Source of the DNA: Channa striata
Taxonomy: Eukaryota; Chordata; Actinopteri; Anabantiformes; Channidae
Assembly: GCA_033026295.1 (NCBI GenBank)
Contig: CM065182.1
Span: 17,566,715 to 17,630,714 of the forward strand
Direction of reading: 5' to 3'
DNA length: 64,000 nt
In this document: positions 12,791-24,367 of the stretch, in pieces
Position numbering within the stretch: position 1 is the first letter of the stretch
How the letters are laid out: the number at the start of each line of letters is the position of its first letter
Notes under the pieces: generated by a model
The model's database searches: none
What the model was told of the DNA's origin: nothing
The model's input: only the letters and a program-made list of their open reading frames with translations
Position numbers and translations under genes: made by a program

Positions 12791-13959
12791 ACACACACAC
12801 AACACCACAAGTTAAAACAACATAAAACAACATCTCCCAGTTGATGTCAGAGTCTCCTCCATGGCATCTGTCAAACTGCAGCTGAGTTCAAATATGATTT
12901 TATGTTTTTCTCTTTGCCACTCTCCTATGAAACTTAGATGAAGAGCCTGACACTTGCGACACTTTCAAAAGAAGTCACAGATGCCTTATGGTTTCACTCA
13001 TTAGCGTCTTTCCTATACAGTCACTCAGTTCTTGATAACGACCTCCTCTAGGCAGATTTAAACATGAGCCACATTCCTTCCATTTCTTAATGATGGATCA
13101 GTAGAAGCCATTATCAGTGCTTTTTGGTAACCTATTTGCAGAAGTGTTCTTTGTTTTCACTGTTTAGGTTTTGTCCAGGACATTCACCAGCAAATGGACA
13201 GATGCAGACAATTTGACAAGGCAGTCATTTAAAAGACATTCACAGTGACTTCCATTCATCTGTGTGACTTCTAAACCTGGTGCTTTTTATTAGCACTGTA
13301 ATTTCTTTCAATTTGAATAAAGTAAAGTGATGACAATATTTTGGAAATCCTTCTTATTCTCTGACCCACATATTTCTCATGCAGCCTACATAGTTTTGTG
13401 GCAACATCAGTGTCACTAGTAGGTTTGAACAAATTTCCCTTTGTGCTTGTGAATGTTAAATGCTAACAACAGCAAGCTGGAGAAAAGAGGGAAGCAGCAC
13501 TTGAGTTGCAGCGAAAAAAACATTTATTTTACATAACTAAAACACAAACAGCACAGCACCAGCACTTAAAATCTGCCAGGCCAGGTTATTGGATATTACG
13601 AAGGTAATATTTAGCTTCTAGCTCTAACCAACTAACCACAGCTCCAGCTGATGATGTGTGGCCACAAACCAGAACTGGTGTATTTGTAGGATTTTAGTAG
13701 CTTATTGGAGAAATATTTAAAATCCGAATAAGGTCTCTGCATATCTGAAAGTGCAATTGGAACATTCAAAAAGTAATAAATGATTTATTACTACATACTA
13801 TTCCAATGGGACTGCAATATATATTATTTTACAGGGTTTCAGTCTCTTAGACCTTTATCTGCACCTGACCTTCGACCTTCCTGCTCTGTTGGATAATACA
13901 ATTCCAGCAAAGGAAATAACACCTGCTCCACTGCTGGGTCCTAGCCCATATGATTCATT

Positions 13960-14060
13960 CTCTGTGGACCATGAAAGTTGGTACAAATGCTTACCACTAT
14001 ATAGCCACTATAGTTGCTGAAATTTCAGTCTGGACTAATGTTGTGATGGGATTTCATTTA
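13960..14060. repeat. fragment of an interspersed DNA-transposon-like repeat
   Basis: 'ctgtggaccatgaaagttgg' and 'atttcagtctggac' are words of a fish repeat that also appears at 15715-16140 and 47690-47890. Recognised from memory; divergent. Confidence 0.4.
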
Positions 14061-14404
14061 GTTTTAAAAGCGAGATAGCTGCTTGTACAATATAGAGGCA
14101 TCAGGAATCATGAAATACAAAGCTGGTCCTCATTTAAACTCAGTCAGTATAATACTGCCCCATCACTGCTCACTTTCTTGTTTGCAGTAGTTATAAAGTA
14201 TAGCCTGGAGTTTGATTGATCCAATCCTGGGTGCTTGACCACATGGCTGTGAATTCCAAACCACCTCTTGTGCAACGATGAGCGAAGCAGATCTGGGTGG
14301 GGTGATCATCTGAGTCATCAACAGCAACTGTCTGTTTGTATTGATGGTAATGTAACTGCTCAATACTTTCCAAATAGACACAACTGATGTCATTCAGAGA
14401 GATA

Positions 14405-14470
14405 GTGAGCCAGTGACAGAATAAAGTCCAGCCTGACACAGTGGAAGTTTGAGTTTATCACAGCTTTGGG
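14405..14470. repeat. dispersed repeat, copy 2 of a pair
   Basis: 'agtgacagaataaagtccag' and GAGTTTATCACAGCTTT parallel the copy at 12715-12790 in the same orientation and word order, 1.7 kb away. Confidence 0.55.
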
Positions 14471-15714
14471 CAAATCTCTCCCTCTCTTTCTCTCTGTCTC
14501 ACACCCACACACCCACTCACCCACACACACAAAATCACAAAATGAAACAACGCGTACTCCCATAAACCATTATTCCCCTTCTTTTGTGTTTTATTAAAAG
14601 AGCCCGTTCCAGTGTGTTTACTAGAAAGTAACATGGAGAACAACTTCACAATCCAGCCATCAGGTTTTGTACTGCACACTTTTGGATGCTATTTTGGTAA
14701 CATTATCATATTCAGCCATTATAAACAAAAGAGAAGACAAGACAGGAATTTATTCACTTGATTGGAAATCTTCAGTCATTTCACCTACACAGGAACCAGA
14801 TTGATCTTTGCTGCTGCTGCTAATCAAAGAGGTAAGAAATGGAAGCAAAAGTGCACGTTTGAATTGAGTTTGTCACTAATGCAGAGCAGCCACTGTCCAC
14901 AGAGCGTGTTGAGGACTTTTCCTTTTCCTTCTCTCTTTATGAAGCTATTGTCCCCGTGTATTGCACACAACTGTTCTGCCTGGATGAGACTTACTCACAT
15001 CTAAACCAATGATCAATACACGGCTCTTTTTATCCTTTGACCCTGCAGTCAACACCTTTAGTGCCGATTACTTTACACGTTTCCTCTCTGGACAGTCCTG
15101 CATGTGTGGATAAGCCTGTGCACGTTTAAAAGAATGAACTTACATTGGCTGAGTTGCTAGCTACAGATCCTGTATGGACTATTTCAGTATAAATCCACTT
15201 AACTTTTTGCATAATATTTGTGCTACAATATGTTTTCTACAAGCATTGTTTTGGACTTTATGTCTGAGATCTACTCAAGATTGTAGGAGCCAAAGCCCAT
15301 GTGTGCAAGGAAAAGATTTCGTTGTATAGGGAGAAAAAAATATATTCTAAGGCCAGATCTCAGGGAAGCTTTTACTATAGCCTATAGGAAAAAATGAAAT
15401 GCAAAAGGCCATAATTCATCTTTCCCAGCCTATGGCAGTGGGCTTATAATTTGGTATTGTACATTGTACTAAACATTACTGCCAACCAATTCTTTTTTCA
15501 TAGTATTGGACATCACATGAGATCAACTACATATGCAGATGTTACCGAAAGTAAACTGGATACATTTGCCATTCACACCAAATATATTTGGCAGTTGTTT
15601 TTGCTCATATAAAGGTTAAATCAATTGAAATCTTAAAGATGAAACAGATGCACATTGTTTTTTAAAATTTGTAACTTTGAATCACATTACTATGTGCAAC
15701 TGTCTAAACCAGAT

Positions 15715-16140
15715 GTTAGCCATGCTGGTGACTTGAGCTATAGCTAAATGCTAACATGGACACAGTGATAACACTAGCACGTCAGAGATTAGAATGTGTT
15801 TGTTTAACATCTTAGCATGCTAACACTCGAACATTAGCACTAAACGCAAACAAGGCTTGTCGACATGTTATTAAATTTGCAGATATTTGGTCACAAACCA
15901 AAGTAGGTGTTTGAATAAGCAAAAACTGTGATGTCACAGTCCTCTGAGGACCACGAATGTCTGAATCATGAAAATATGTCCAATAGTTGTCAAGACTTCT
16001 AAATAAAATCTGTAAAAGTTATTGTTGTGCTCCATTCTCAGAGGGGTTTAACCTCTGGGAACAATGAATGTCCCCAAAGTTGAATGAGAATTCATTCATT
16101 AGTCTGCTAAGCTTTTTCAGTCGGAACCAAGTTGTTCACC
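15715..16140. repeat. interspersed DNA-transposon-like repeat
   Basis: The block runs through 'gctaaatgctaacatgg', 'cttagcatgctaacac', 'gatatttggtcacaaacca', 'ccaatagttgtcaagact' and ends 'gttcaccagttcatcc'. This order of words is typical of a repeat scattered in percomorph genomes. It has no open reading frame. Confidence 0.5.
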
Positions 16141-16420
16141 AGTTCATCCTAATATAGTACTGCACATGTCAACACTGTAGCATACACACATGCATTTTTG
16201 ATATACATAGCAACAGTTATGTATCCGATCACAGTTTAAGTTGCTATTTAGTCGACAAATTCTAAGTCACCTGATTTTTACTGATCTCTAGACGGAATAT
16301 AGATTAATGGTAAATATCTTATGATAAGATAATTTTCATCATATACTGCAACTAAAAATCCTACAATATGACTGAACCTAGACAATATTTCTGCTTATTA
16401 AGAAAAACGCAACAACAGAG

Positions 16421-19400
16421 TTTTATTTAACCACAGTGATCAAAAAGATAGGGTTTTAAAAATACTTTACTGCTACATTTTACTCTCTCTTTTCTGTCTA
16501 TCATGCTCGTAAGGAAGACCAACAGGAACAGCTACAGAAACGACTATTGTGCACACAGTCTGAGATTCAAACGCTGCACTGAAGCAGTGCGATGAAGCCT
16601 GGGTTAAAGTGGAGAAAAGAAAGCTGGGCTTCTGGTCAAGCCCGTTTTGTATCAGTCACCATCAGCGATACTCACCACTTTGCATCTACAAAGTGTGGCG
16701 TACAAAAAAAAGTCCTTGTGATATTTAGCAGCATTGAATTAGTCACAGTGCACTTCAAAGAATTATGAAGAGTATAGTTAGAACGTGAAGGTAAAAACAT
16801 TTTCTAAACACAAGGACCAGTAATTACAATATGAAAATATTACATTTGCTTAAAACAATATGAAAAGGTAGATCACTGACAGAAGAGCATCACAGCTTGG
16901 CTAACATGAGTTTCGGGTCTCTGGAAGAGGCAGGACAGCCGGGTGAAACAGGACAGCCGGGTGAAACAGCACAGCGTTACAATGATAGTCAAACCTGAAG
17001 AGTTCTTACCCCCGTTAGACAGGAAGGAGGTGATCTGCAATTTTCATCCTCACCCCCTTAAATCAAAATCTTTAAATTCAACATTTGGTACAGGAAATAA
17101 GACAATGTTTAAAAATGAGCAATAAAATACAAACAGGAATAATTAGGTTCCCACAAATTAGCAATGCACAGATACACAATGTCCTCAAAAAGTCCTCACA
17201 CATACAATAACAACCTTCCTTGTCTCACGTGCAAAACACTAACAGATCATTTTGTACACACGCTGACACTCGCAGAGACACTGGCCCTTCAGTTCATATG
17301 AGTAAAGAGAAAATGTTCAATTTCCTTCGGTGTGTCTCTCGAGTACATCTGAGGTCAGCATCGACTCAACTGCACAGCAAGTCCACGTAGTGTGGAATTA
17401 AAGACATTGCTTCAACAGCTATGTTGCATATAAAGTCTGTATAAAAATGAAGGAGTGATAGCAAGAGGCCCCCCTTCAAAGGTTAACACTACACCTAAGC
17501 TGGGCTGGAGAGTCTGGAGGAATGAACGAACGGCATGTTTGGTTGAAATCTCTCCAGCTGAAATAAAGGTGGAAGGTGAAAACAGGAATGCAGTTGTTGA
17601 CCCACGTATACTGAGGTCTGATAAGAGTGAAGGTGGAATACAGCAATGCAAAGCGCTCCGGAAGATCCATACTGTCTAGACTTCACTCTGTACAAGCCTT
17701 TCATACAGTATAAAACAAAGAGTCATGTAAAAAATGGTAAACACACAGATATATGTCTATGCTCAACATGATGAGGAGGTATGCCTGTAGAAAAATATAT
17801 AGCCTACAGTATATCAAAGTCATTTAGCCAGAAAATAAATCCCACAAGCTAAATTCAGAATCATTTTACAAAGGAGGACCAAATTACACAAGGCATTTTG
17901 GTTTTAGAAAATTGTTTTTTGTTTATCACCACTTAAGTCGGAAAAAGGGGGCAACTAGAATTTGATGTAATAATCATCATCATCATCATTATCATCATTA
18001 TCATCATCAACTCAGGTGTAAAATTCTACACAGTAACACCCCATTTAACAAGATGTGTTCTCATTTGTTCTATAATCAGTTCAAATTAGATAAGAAGTGC
18101 TAGATAAGAAGTCTCTGGACTTTCATAGTGCCATCTTGTCACTGTCTGTCTGCATAAACATTGATTTCTTTATTTTTCAAGGACCCAGACAATGAAATAT
18201 GCCCTTATAAGAGCACATTTCGCAAACACTTGCATGTGTGCCATATATCTGTCATATCTGGCACTGTTTCAAAATGACTCTTTTCTCAAATGTCTTAATC
18301 CATCAAATGCAACATGTTATCAAAAAATGCTTATGGCATCAGTTTATAAAATGTGCAAAATAATTATTTAGAAACATCTCACCACTAATCAGCAATTCTT
18401 TCCATAAAGTGAATTAACTGATAAAATAATAAGAATAGTAATATAGATTTTCAACAGGATGCTATTAGAATCCTGCTTGTGGAAGCTGGATGGGCTGCAG
18501 TCACATATTTTTACACACTCAAAGCCCAAATTTAAGAAACTGCTCCACAACACAAGGCAATCGGCACTGACTTTGTACTTTATACCTGACTTGAGCCACA
18601 CACAGAAGGAAGATTTGTAACGGTTTTGTAATATGACAATACTTTTAAAAACGTCTTTTCATTTTTACTAAACCTAACCCAGACCTATTTGTGCAGATTT
18701 GTGCACTGAATATGACTCATCGTAACACTAAACCATAGCAAACAGAGGAAGAGTTCACAGTAAATGAAGTAACCAAAGCTTTCATAGTAAAAATAATGCA
18801 TAGTCATGAGGGACATGGTTGGGACAATAAGGCAAAAGAAGTTAGGGAGTAACACACACACACACTTCAGCTAAAATACCACCACCACCAGAACAAGTTT
18901 TCACATGGTCCATTAAATGAATAAAGTATAAAGTTGATTTGGCTTTAAGGTTAGAAAAATAAAAAGGAAGTTAGACCCCTTCTCATATTGTGATCCCCTT
19001 TGGGAAATAACACTTAGGCCACTAACTAAAAGCTCATAGTTCCACAGAGTTGTTTTACAGTAACACAAATAAGTAGTTGGGCTTTATGTTCCTGACCACA
19101 GTTTAGGAGAAAGTTCAATGTTACACGTATCTGTTACTGTATCATCATCAGTAACATGTGCTCTTTGAGAAACATGAGTTCATGCACCACAACAGGACTG
19201 CTGCATGCTGAACATTAAACAACACATTTTTCTTTTGACAGCATAAAAAAAGGAATAAAAACAATACATTTCTCTTATGAATTAACTGTGAAATAAGTAG
19301 TGCAGAGTTGTGGAAGGTTTGTTGTTTTAAAGCACATTATAACAGCAGGACACTACCTGCCAACTCACTCCTCCGGTAAAATATATACTGTAAATTAAAG

Positions 19401-20203
19401 AGAGTATAAAAAATCTCTATAAGAGTTGTGGTTCCAGCTCAGTACTAAATATGTTTAGAATGAGCTTATTTCAGTGTATCCATCTGTGAGCACCTCACCC
19501 ATGTGTGCACGTCTCTATTTCAAGCTTGTGATATTTCCTTGCTAATATGTAGGCTGCTTCACACGAAACAAAGTTAATGCTCCTCGCATCCATACTAGGT
19601 CCGTGCTACAGTTCTTAAATAGAAAGAGAACCCATGTGTGCAATTAGTTTACCTACAAACAGAAACGGAGGTCTGTGTTAAAAAAATCTAGTCTTTCTTG
19701 TGACAATTCAGTTTGAAATAATGAAACAAATGCAGGAAATGTTTGGGAGGTAAAGTGCTTTGTAAAATCAATGTGTTGCTACATGACATCAGAGTGGTGC
19801 TGTGGATGAGGACTATTAGAGTGAACCTTTGCTGTGTTTGTTCTGCATGCACTTGTGATCAATGGTGAGAGGGCTAAAAAAGCAAGATGCAACAGAAACA
19901 AAAGAGAAGTTTGAGAGTAAGGTCAGGTACAAAAAAAATAAACTGGCACAGTATCATATCAATATTACACAGGATTTTGACCAAGTTGTCTAAGAATCAC
20001 TACTTAACCCAATTTATCATCCAGTCTTCTGTCTCTTGTTTCAAAGCATTAAAAGTGCACAAAATGACCAAACACACCAACGTTTTCCAGTTGTAATATT
20101 TCTTCTTCTAAAATGTGCTGCAGACTTTCATTCATGCTCTTAAATGCCACTTTGTTTTCTCTGCTGTAACCCTTTTGTATGTTCTCCCGACCTCTGACCT
20201 CTC
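16421..20203 (-). other. probable 3' UTR / downstream region of the DUSP10-like gene
   Basis: This minus-strand downstream flank contains no recognisable coding sequence. Candidate minus-strand AATAAA signals are at 18174-18169 and 16427-16422, so the 3' UTR could be 2 to 3.8 kb. It includes a 19-bp tandem duplication at 16931-16968 and an (ATC)n tract at about 17973-18009. The transcript end cannot be fixed by reading. Confidence 0.35.
17973..18009. repeat. (ATC)n microsatellite
   Basis: Imperfect run of ATC/ATT trinucleotides, read directly. Confidence 0.85.
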
Positions 20204-23200
20204 TCACACCTGCGTCTCCACGCCGCTTAGTTTAGGCATCAGGATACGTGGCGTCACCCCAGAGTTGAGGTCCCTTTCAAACTCCAAAAGCTGGCCCATG
20301 AAGTTTAGATTTGGGGACACCACAGGACGACGGCTCCGCACGTATTTGTAGGCATCTGTCATTGTCATGAGGGTGTGCTTCATAAGGTAGGCGATGACAA
20401 TGGTTGCAGAACGGGACACACCCGCCTGGCAGTGCACCAACACCCCCTGTCCGCTCTGATATGCCTCCTCTGTGGGGGAGAAAAATTAAACCAATTAGCT
20501 CAGTTCAAGAAGCAGAAAGTGGCTGCGTGCTGGCCAGCTGTGTGGGTCTGTGGATATACAACTTGTTGTGATCATAAATGCCATAACTAACACTTTCAAC
20601 TGACATACATTAAACATACCAAGTAAAGATTAAATTAAGTTTTTTTTAAAATCAGAATGTAAAATTTATTTACATTAATTACAGCATTTAACTCCATTAA
20701 ACATAGAGAGTTTCATGACTAACTAAACTTTCATGAGGCACAAAATAAACTTGTCACGTGTCTCACTGTGTGGGTGGCATCAGCAGTGGGATACAAAATA
20801 GTAACAATGATTACTACTGCAGTTTTTTAAGGAAATCAAACACCTGATGACGACATTGGAAGTTAGAATATTCTCATAACTTTTGTTTTGAGTAGAAATC
20901 ATTGTGCAAGAAAAACTCAGGTTACCAGGTAACAGTAACAGCTGAACACTGACCACTAACTTCAGCATGCAGATACCTGCCCTGTCCTCCTGGACGATCA
21001 CATAATCACTGCCAGCCTTCAGCCTTCAGTCTGGCTACAGCCATCTTAGCCCCACATGTAGCTCTGAACCAGCCACTGAACTGTACTATGCTTCCATTAA
21101 TGTCTTGGTTTGACAGCCAACAAGCCTCAAACTCTCAAAATACTAACAAGTGATACTGGGATAAGGAACTGCCATAAATTACTACTGCCTATTAAAACTT
21201 TCTAAATAGTAATCAATACTTTAATGTGTTGAGTGGTTAGATGTAATATTGTTCTGAAACATTTTTTGAAAGTATCTCGAAAAAAACACTTGGATGTTCG
21301 AAAGTAAAGTGCCACAAACCACTGTGTAATACGATGATATGTGTAACATATAATACATAAAGGAGGGTCAGAATGATTCACTATTTGACTATCTGAGAGG
21401 ACAATCTGGCTAATTAAGAACAAGTATGAACTTTTTAGAGTTTACTTATTCTCTACAACACACCATTCACACACATACAAATAACGCATTAGTGCTGGAA
21501 GCCTCACCAATAAACTCAAAGACCTCCTCAAAGTACTGTCGAAGGTTTTGCTTGCTGTTGTCGGTGGCTGGAAGTCTTTTGTAACGCAGTCCAGACTTGA
21601 CATGGTAGAGGGGCAGGTGTGTGGTCACGTTGACCACGTAACCGATGTTGAGGCGCAGCAGCAGGTCCAGGTCTTGGGCGTCTCTCTCATTCCCCAGAAA
21701 AAGGAAGGGCAGAATGGGACTGATGACAGCGTTCTCTGCGTCCGGAGTCATCACAGTCTCATCGGACAGAGATGCAGGCAAAGAGGAGGACAGAGGCAAA
21801 GACAGGTGCACTGGAACAAGAGGACACAGAAAGACAGTGTGTGTGTGTGTGTGTGTGTGTAGAAATGGTGTAGTTCAAACTTCTAGTTTTTACAGGGGGG
21901 AAAGTTGCAAAAGATAATTCAGTGGGTCATTAGACTGACAGCTATTTATGTATCTGTTGACATTGTATTCAGGCAATGATAACTAATTATTGTATAACTA
22001 AAATATAACAACTTGCTCCAAAGAAGCTCATTGTTTCCAAACAGATCTGTAAAAAGACTACTAAATAATTTAACACGTAAAAAGGAAACAATGGTTGCAA
22101 GTTTAAACTATCCAAAAGGTTTCTGATAGATGTATGAAAAATACATGCATTTAAAAACAATGTTAGAAAAATAGCATTCAACCTAACATGACTTTATGCC
22201 AGTGACTTGCAGTAGAAATAATGGATGCATATAACTTGCTCAGGTACATTGTATATTGTAAAACTTTCTTACTTCTGCTGTTCTCCTCATCCTGCTCTCG
22301 GTTCAGCGAGTTCAGGGCCAGGTGAAGCGACTGAGCTGACGGCAGAGAGTGTCCTCCCTCCCTGTCTCTCTGCCAAGGTTTGGGTTTGATTAGTGTGGTT
22401 GGGGCGGACGGTGGAGGTGAAAAGGACACAGGTGATGGTGGAGATGCAGAGCGGGGAGAGGGGGAATGAGGATATGCTGCATCTCCATCTTGCTGCAGAC
22501 TATCGCTCATTTCACCATCCTCTGCTTTATTTAAGAGCCTCTTTAGTGAGTTGCGCCCCTCCTCGTACCCAGAGCCAGACCTGGTGCCCATGAAATCAAG
22601 GGCAGCCATTTTGCCCTGCTGAAGCCGCCGTCGTCCTGCGTGGTCAGTAAATTGAGACTGTGCATATTCCTGGAGGTTTTGACAATCCAAGAGTGCAAGG
22701 CCTGTTCCATTACTGCCATTCTGAGTTTGGCTCGCACAGGTCTTCCCGACCCCTCCTCCCATCCCGGCACAGTGATTCTTTTGGGATTTGGAATGGGTCA
22801 TCTTCTTGGCCAGCTCTTCAGGCCAGATAGTACGCACACTGTAGTCATCATCATCAGCTTGAAACATACCCATTGGATGAGCTGCTCCAACACTTCTCCC
22901 CGGGGGTTTGCCTCGGCGAGGGTTGTATGTCACCACTATGGGATCGCTGCTGCAGTAGCTGCAGGTGGAACTGCCGGTCTGAGAGGCTTTGGGATTGCAG
23001 CCCATGACACAGCTCTGTATTGCCCGGAGAGGGGCTGAGGAGGACAGGGGAGTACACGGCAGACATCCCCCTACCAGTCTTTTGCGAAGGATAGCAGGAC
23101 TCTCAAAGTTCCCAGCCTCACCAGAGCAGGAAGCACAGTGAAGAGGTTTGAACAGGTTCGCTCGGCAGTCAGACACAGTGCTGTTTGAAGAAGAGGTGTT

Positions 23201-24367
23201 GGAGGTGGAGGCCGTGGAGAGACACCCACCCAGATTTCTCAGGCCCATGTCTTTACCTCCTCTTTTCACTGCCCCGACATTGTGAACACAAGAAAATGAG
23301 GTGGAAGAGCTTCCGCCACCTCCCTGGCAGCCAGTAGAGTGTGCCTTACACCCTCGGCATCTTACCAACCTCCAGCAGCCACAACTGAAAGGGTGGGTGC
23401 AGTCGATAGTGCAGGTATGGTCAGGGCTGGGGAATCCTCCGGCATGGGAGGAGCAGGGGGACAGGGGAAGACCATGAAGGAGGTGGGGGTGGTGATCCCT
23501 TGTGCGGGGTGGGTGTTGCTGGCTGAGCTGCTGAAATAAGACTGGAACATGGGTGGGCTGTGAGGGAGGGGGTGAGGGATGGTTAGAGCTTACGACGGCA
23601 GCATGCGGCACAGGAACGGAGTTGTGGTGGTAGGGCTGACTGTGACTATTATGGCTTTGATAAACAGTTCCCAGTTTGGAATTCTTCTTATGACCTAAAG
23701 AGGGAAATTGCTGGTCATTTCTGATTAGCAAGCTAGCGTTTTCCTTCTCCTTCTCACTCCTGAACTTATGCTGCTGCGACTGAGCTGGGATAAACTGTAG
23801 GACCCCTCCGGGAGAACATGATAACTGACTATGGCGCCGTCGCTGCAAATGGTGTTCGGCTCCACTTGACTTTCCTGCAGTTCCAATTCTCTCACATTGT
23901 CCTTGATCCAACAGCGAAGAGGCACATTTCCCTCTGCTACCTTTTACACTTCCATTGCGCCCTAACGAGTTGCTCAATCCTCCTCCACGTCCTCCTGTGT
24001 CCACTGTCACCTTGATATCAATAGTATGCGTGTGGGAGGGCAGCCGTGGGCCGAGAGTTACTGTACCATTACTATGGCAGTGGCTGGGGACGTGTCTGAC
24101 ACCAGCCGGGGTAACGGGCTGATCGCCCTTTAATTTCTGCACACGGGAAGATCTGCGTTTGCATTCCAGAGTCAGAGATTTACAGGAGGGTGAATAGAAG
24201 CGGGACTGAGCTGGGTGGAAATGAGGCGGGTGGAAGATGTGTCCATTGGAGGAGGCTGATAATTGAGAGGAATGCTGTGGGATGGTTTGTGGAGAAGCCT
24301 CACACAAGGTTAAGTTTTTAGGGCGCTGAATGACCACTATGCGCTCGTCCAGAGGGAGGGGAGGCAT
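20204..24367 (-). CDS. dusp10-like: DUSP10/MKP5-like dual-specificity MAP kinase phosphatase with extended N-terminus
   Basis: Expected to dephosphorylate the Thr-X-Tyr activation loop of p38/JNK kinases. Coding exons: 24367-22273, 21810-21508, 20469-20204 (stop TGA). GT-AG junctions keep frame (phases 1 and 1), giving 887 aa; human DUSP10 is 482. The start MPPLPLDERIVV matches the DUSP10 start MPPSPLDDRVVV and lies 16 nt after an acceptor (exon starts 24383). Residues 13-500 are low-complexity, Ser/His/Pro-rich, with a Cys/His-rich part at 319-472. Residues 511-691 align with the DUSP10 MAPK-binding domain (IWPEELAKKMT, LLDCQNLQEY, RRRLQQGK) but with blocks missing. The phosphatase domain is about 722-870: PDAENA...SPILPFLFLGN, general-acid loop LPATDNSKQN, catalytic HCQAGVSRS with Cys813. 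It ends PKLSGVETQV, as DUSP10 ends PKLMGVETVV. It is a paralogue of the normal dusp10 rather than that gene (inference from divergence and location). Confidence 0.93.
21837..21860. repeat. (GT)n microsatellite next to an acceptor
   Basis: Plus-strand (GT)12, which is (CA)n in the transcript of the DUSP10-like gene, ending 24 bases upstream of the exon-2 acceptor (CAG at 21813-21811). Confidence 0.95.

Larger units (their letters stand above)
9700..16420. other. gng3 upstream / intergenic DNA with repeats
   Basis: No exon recognised. A pyrimidine-rich tract at about 10240-10370 and a CG-containing patch with a CCAAT box at about 11220-11420 could hold the gng3 promoter or upstream exon, but no splice junction fixes this. 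Dispersed repeats at 12715-12790, 13960-14060, 14405-14470 and 15715-16140 are listed separately. Other ORFs here (for example 10171-10488) look like chance. Confidence 0.4.

Noticed and set aside
22393..23539. Plus-strand ORFs up to 132 aa
   Set aside because: Antisense shadows of the large DUSP10-like exon.
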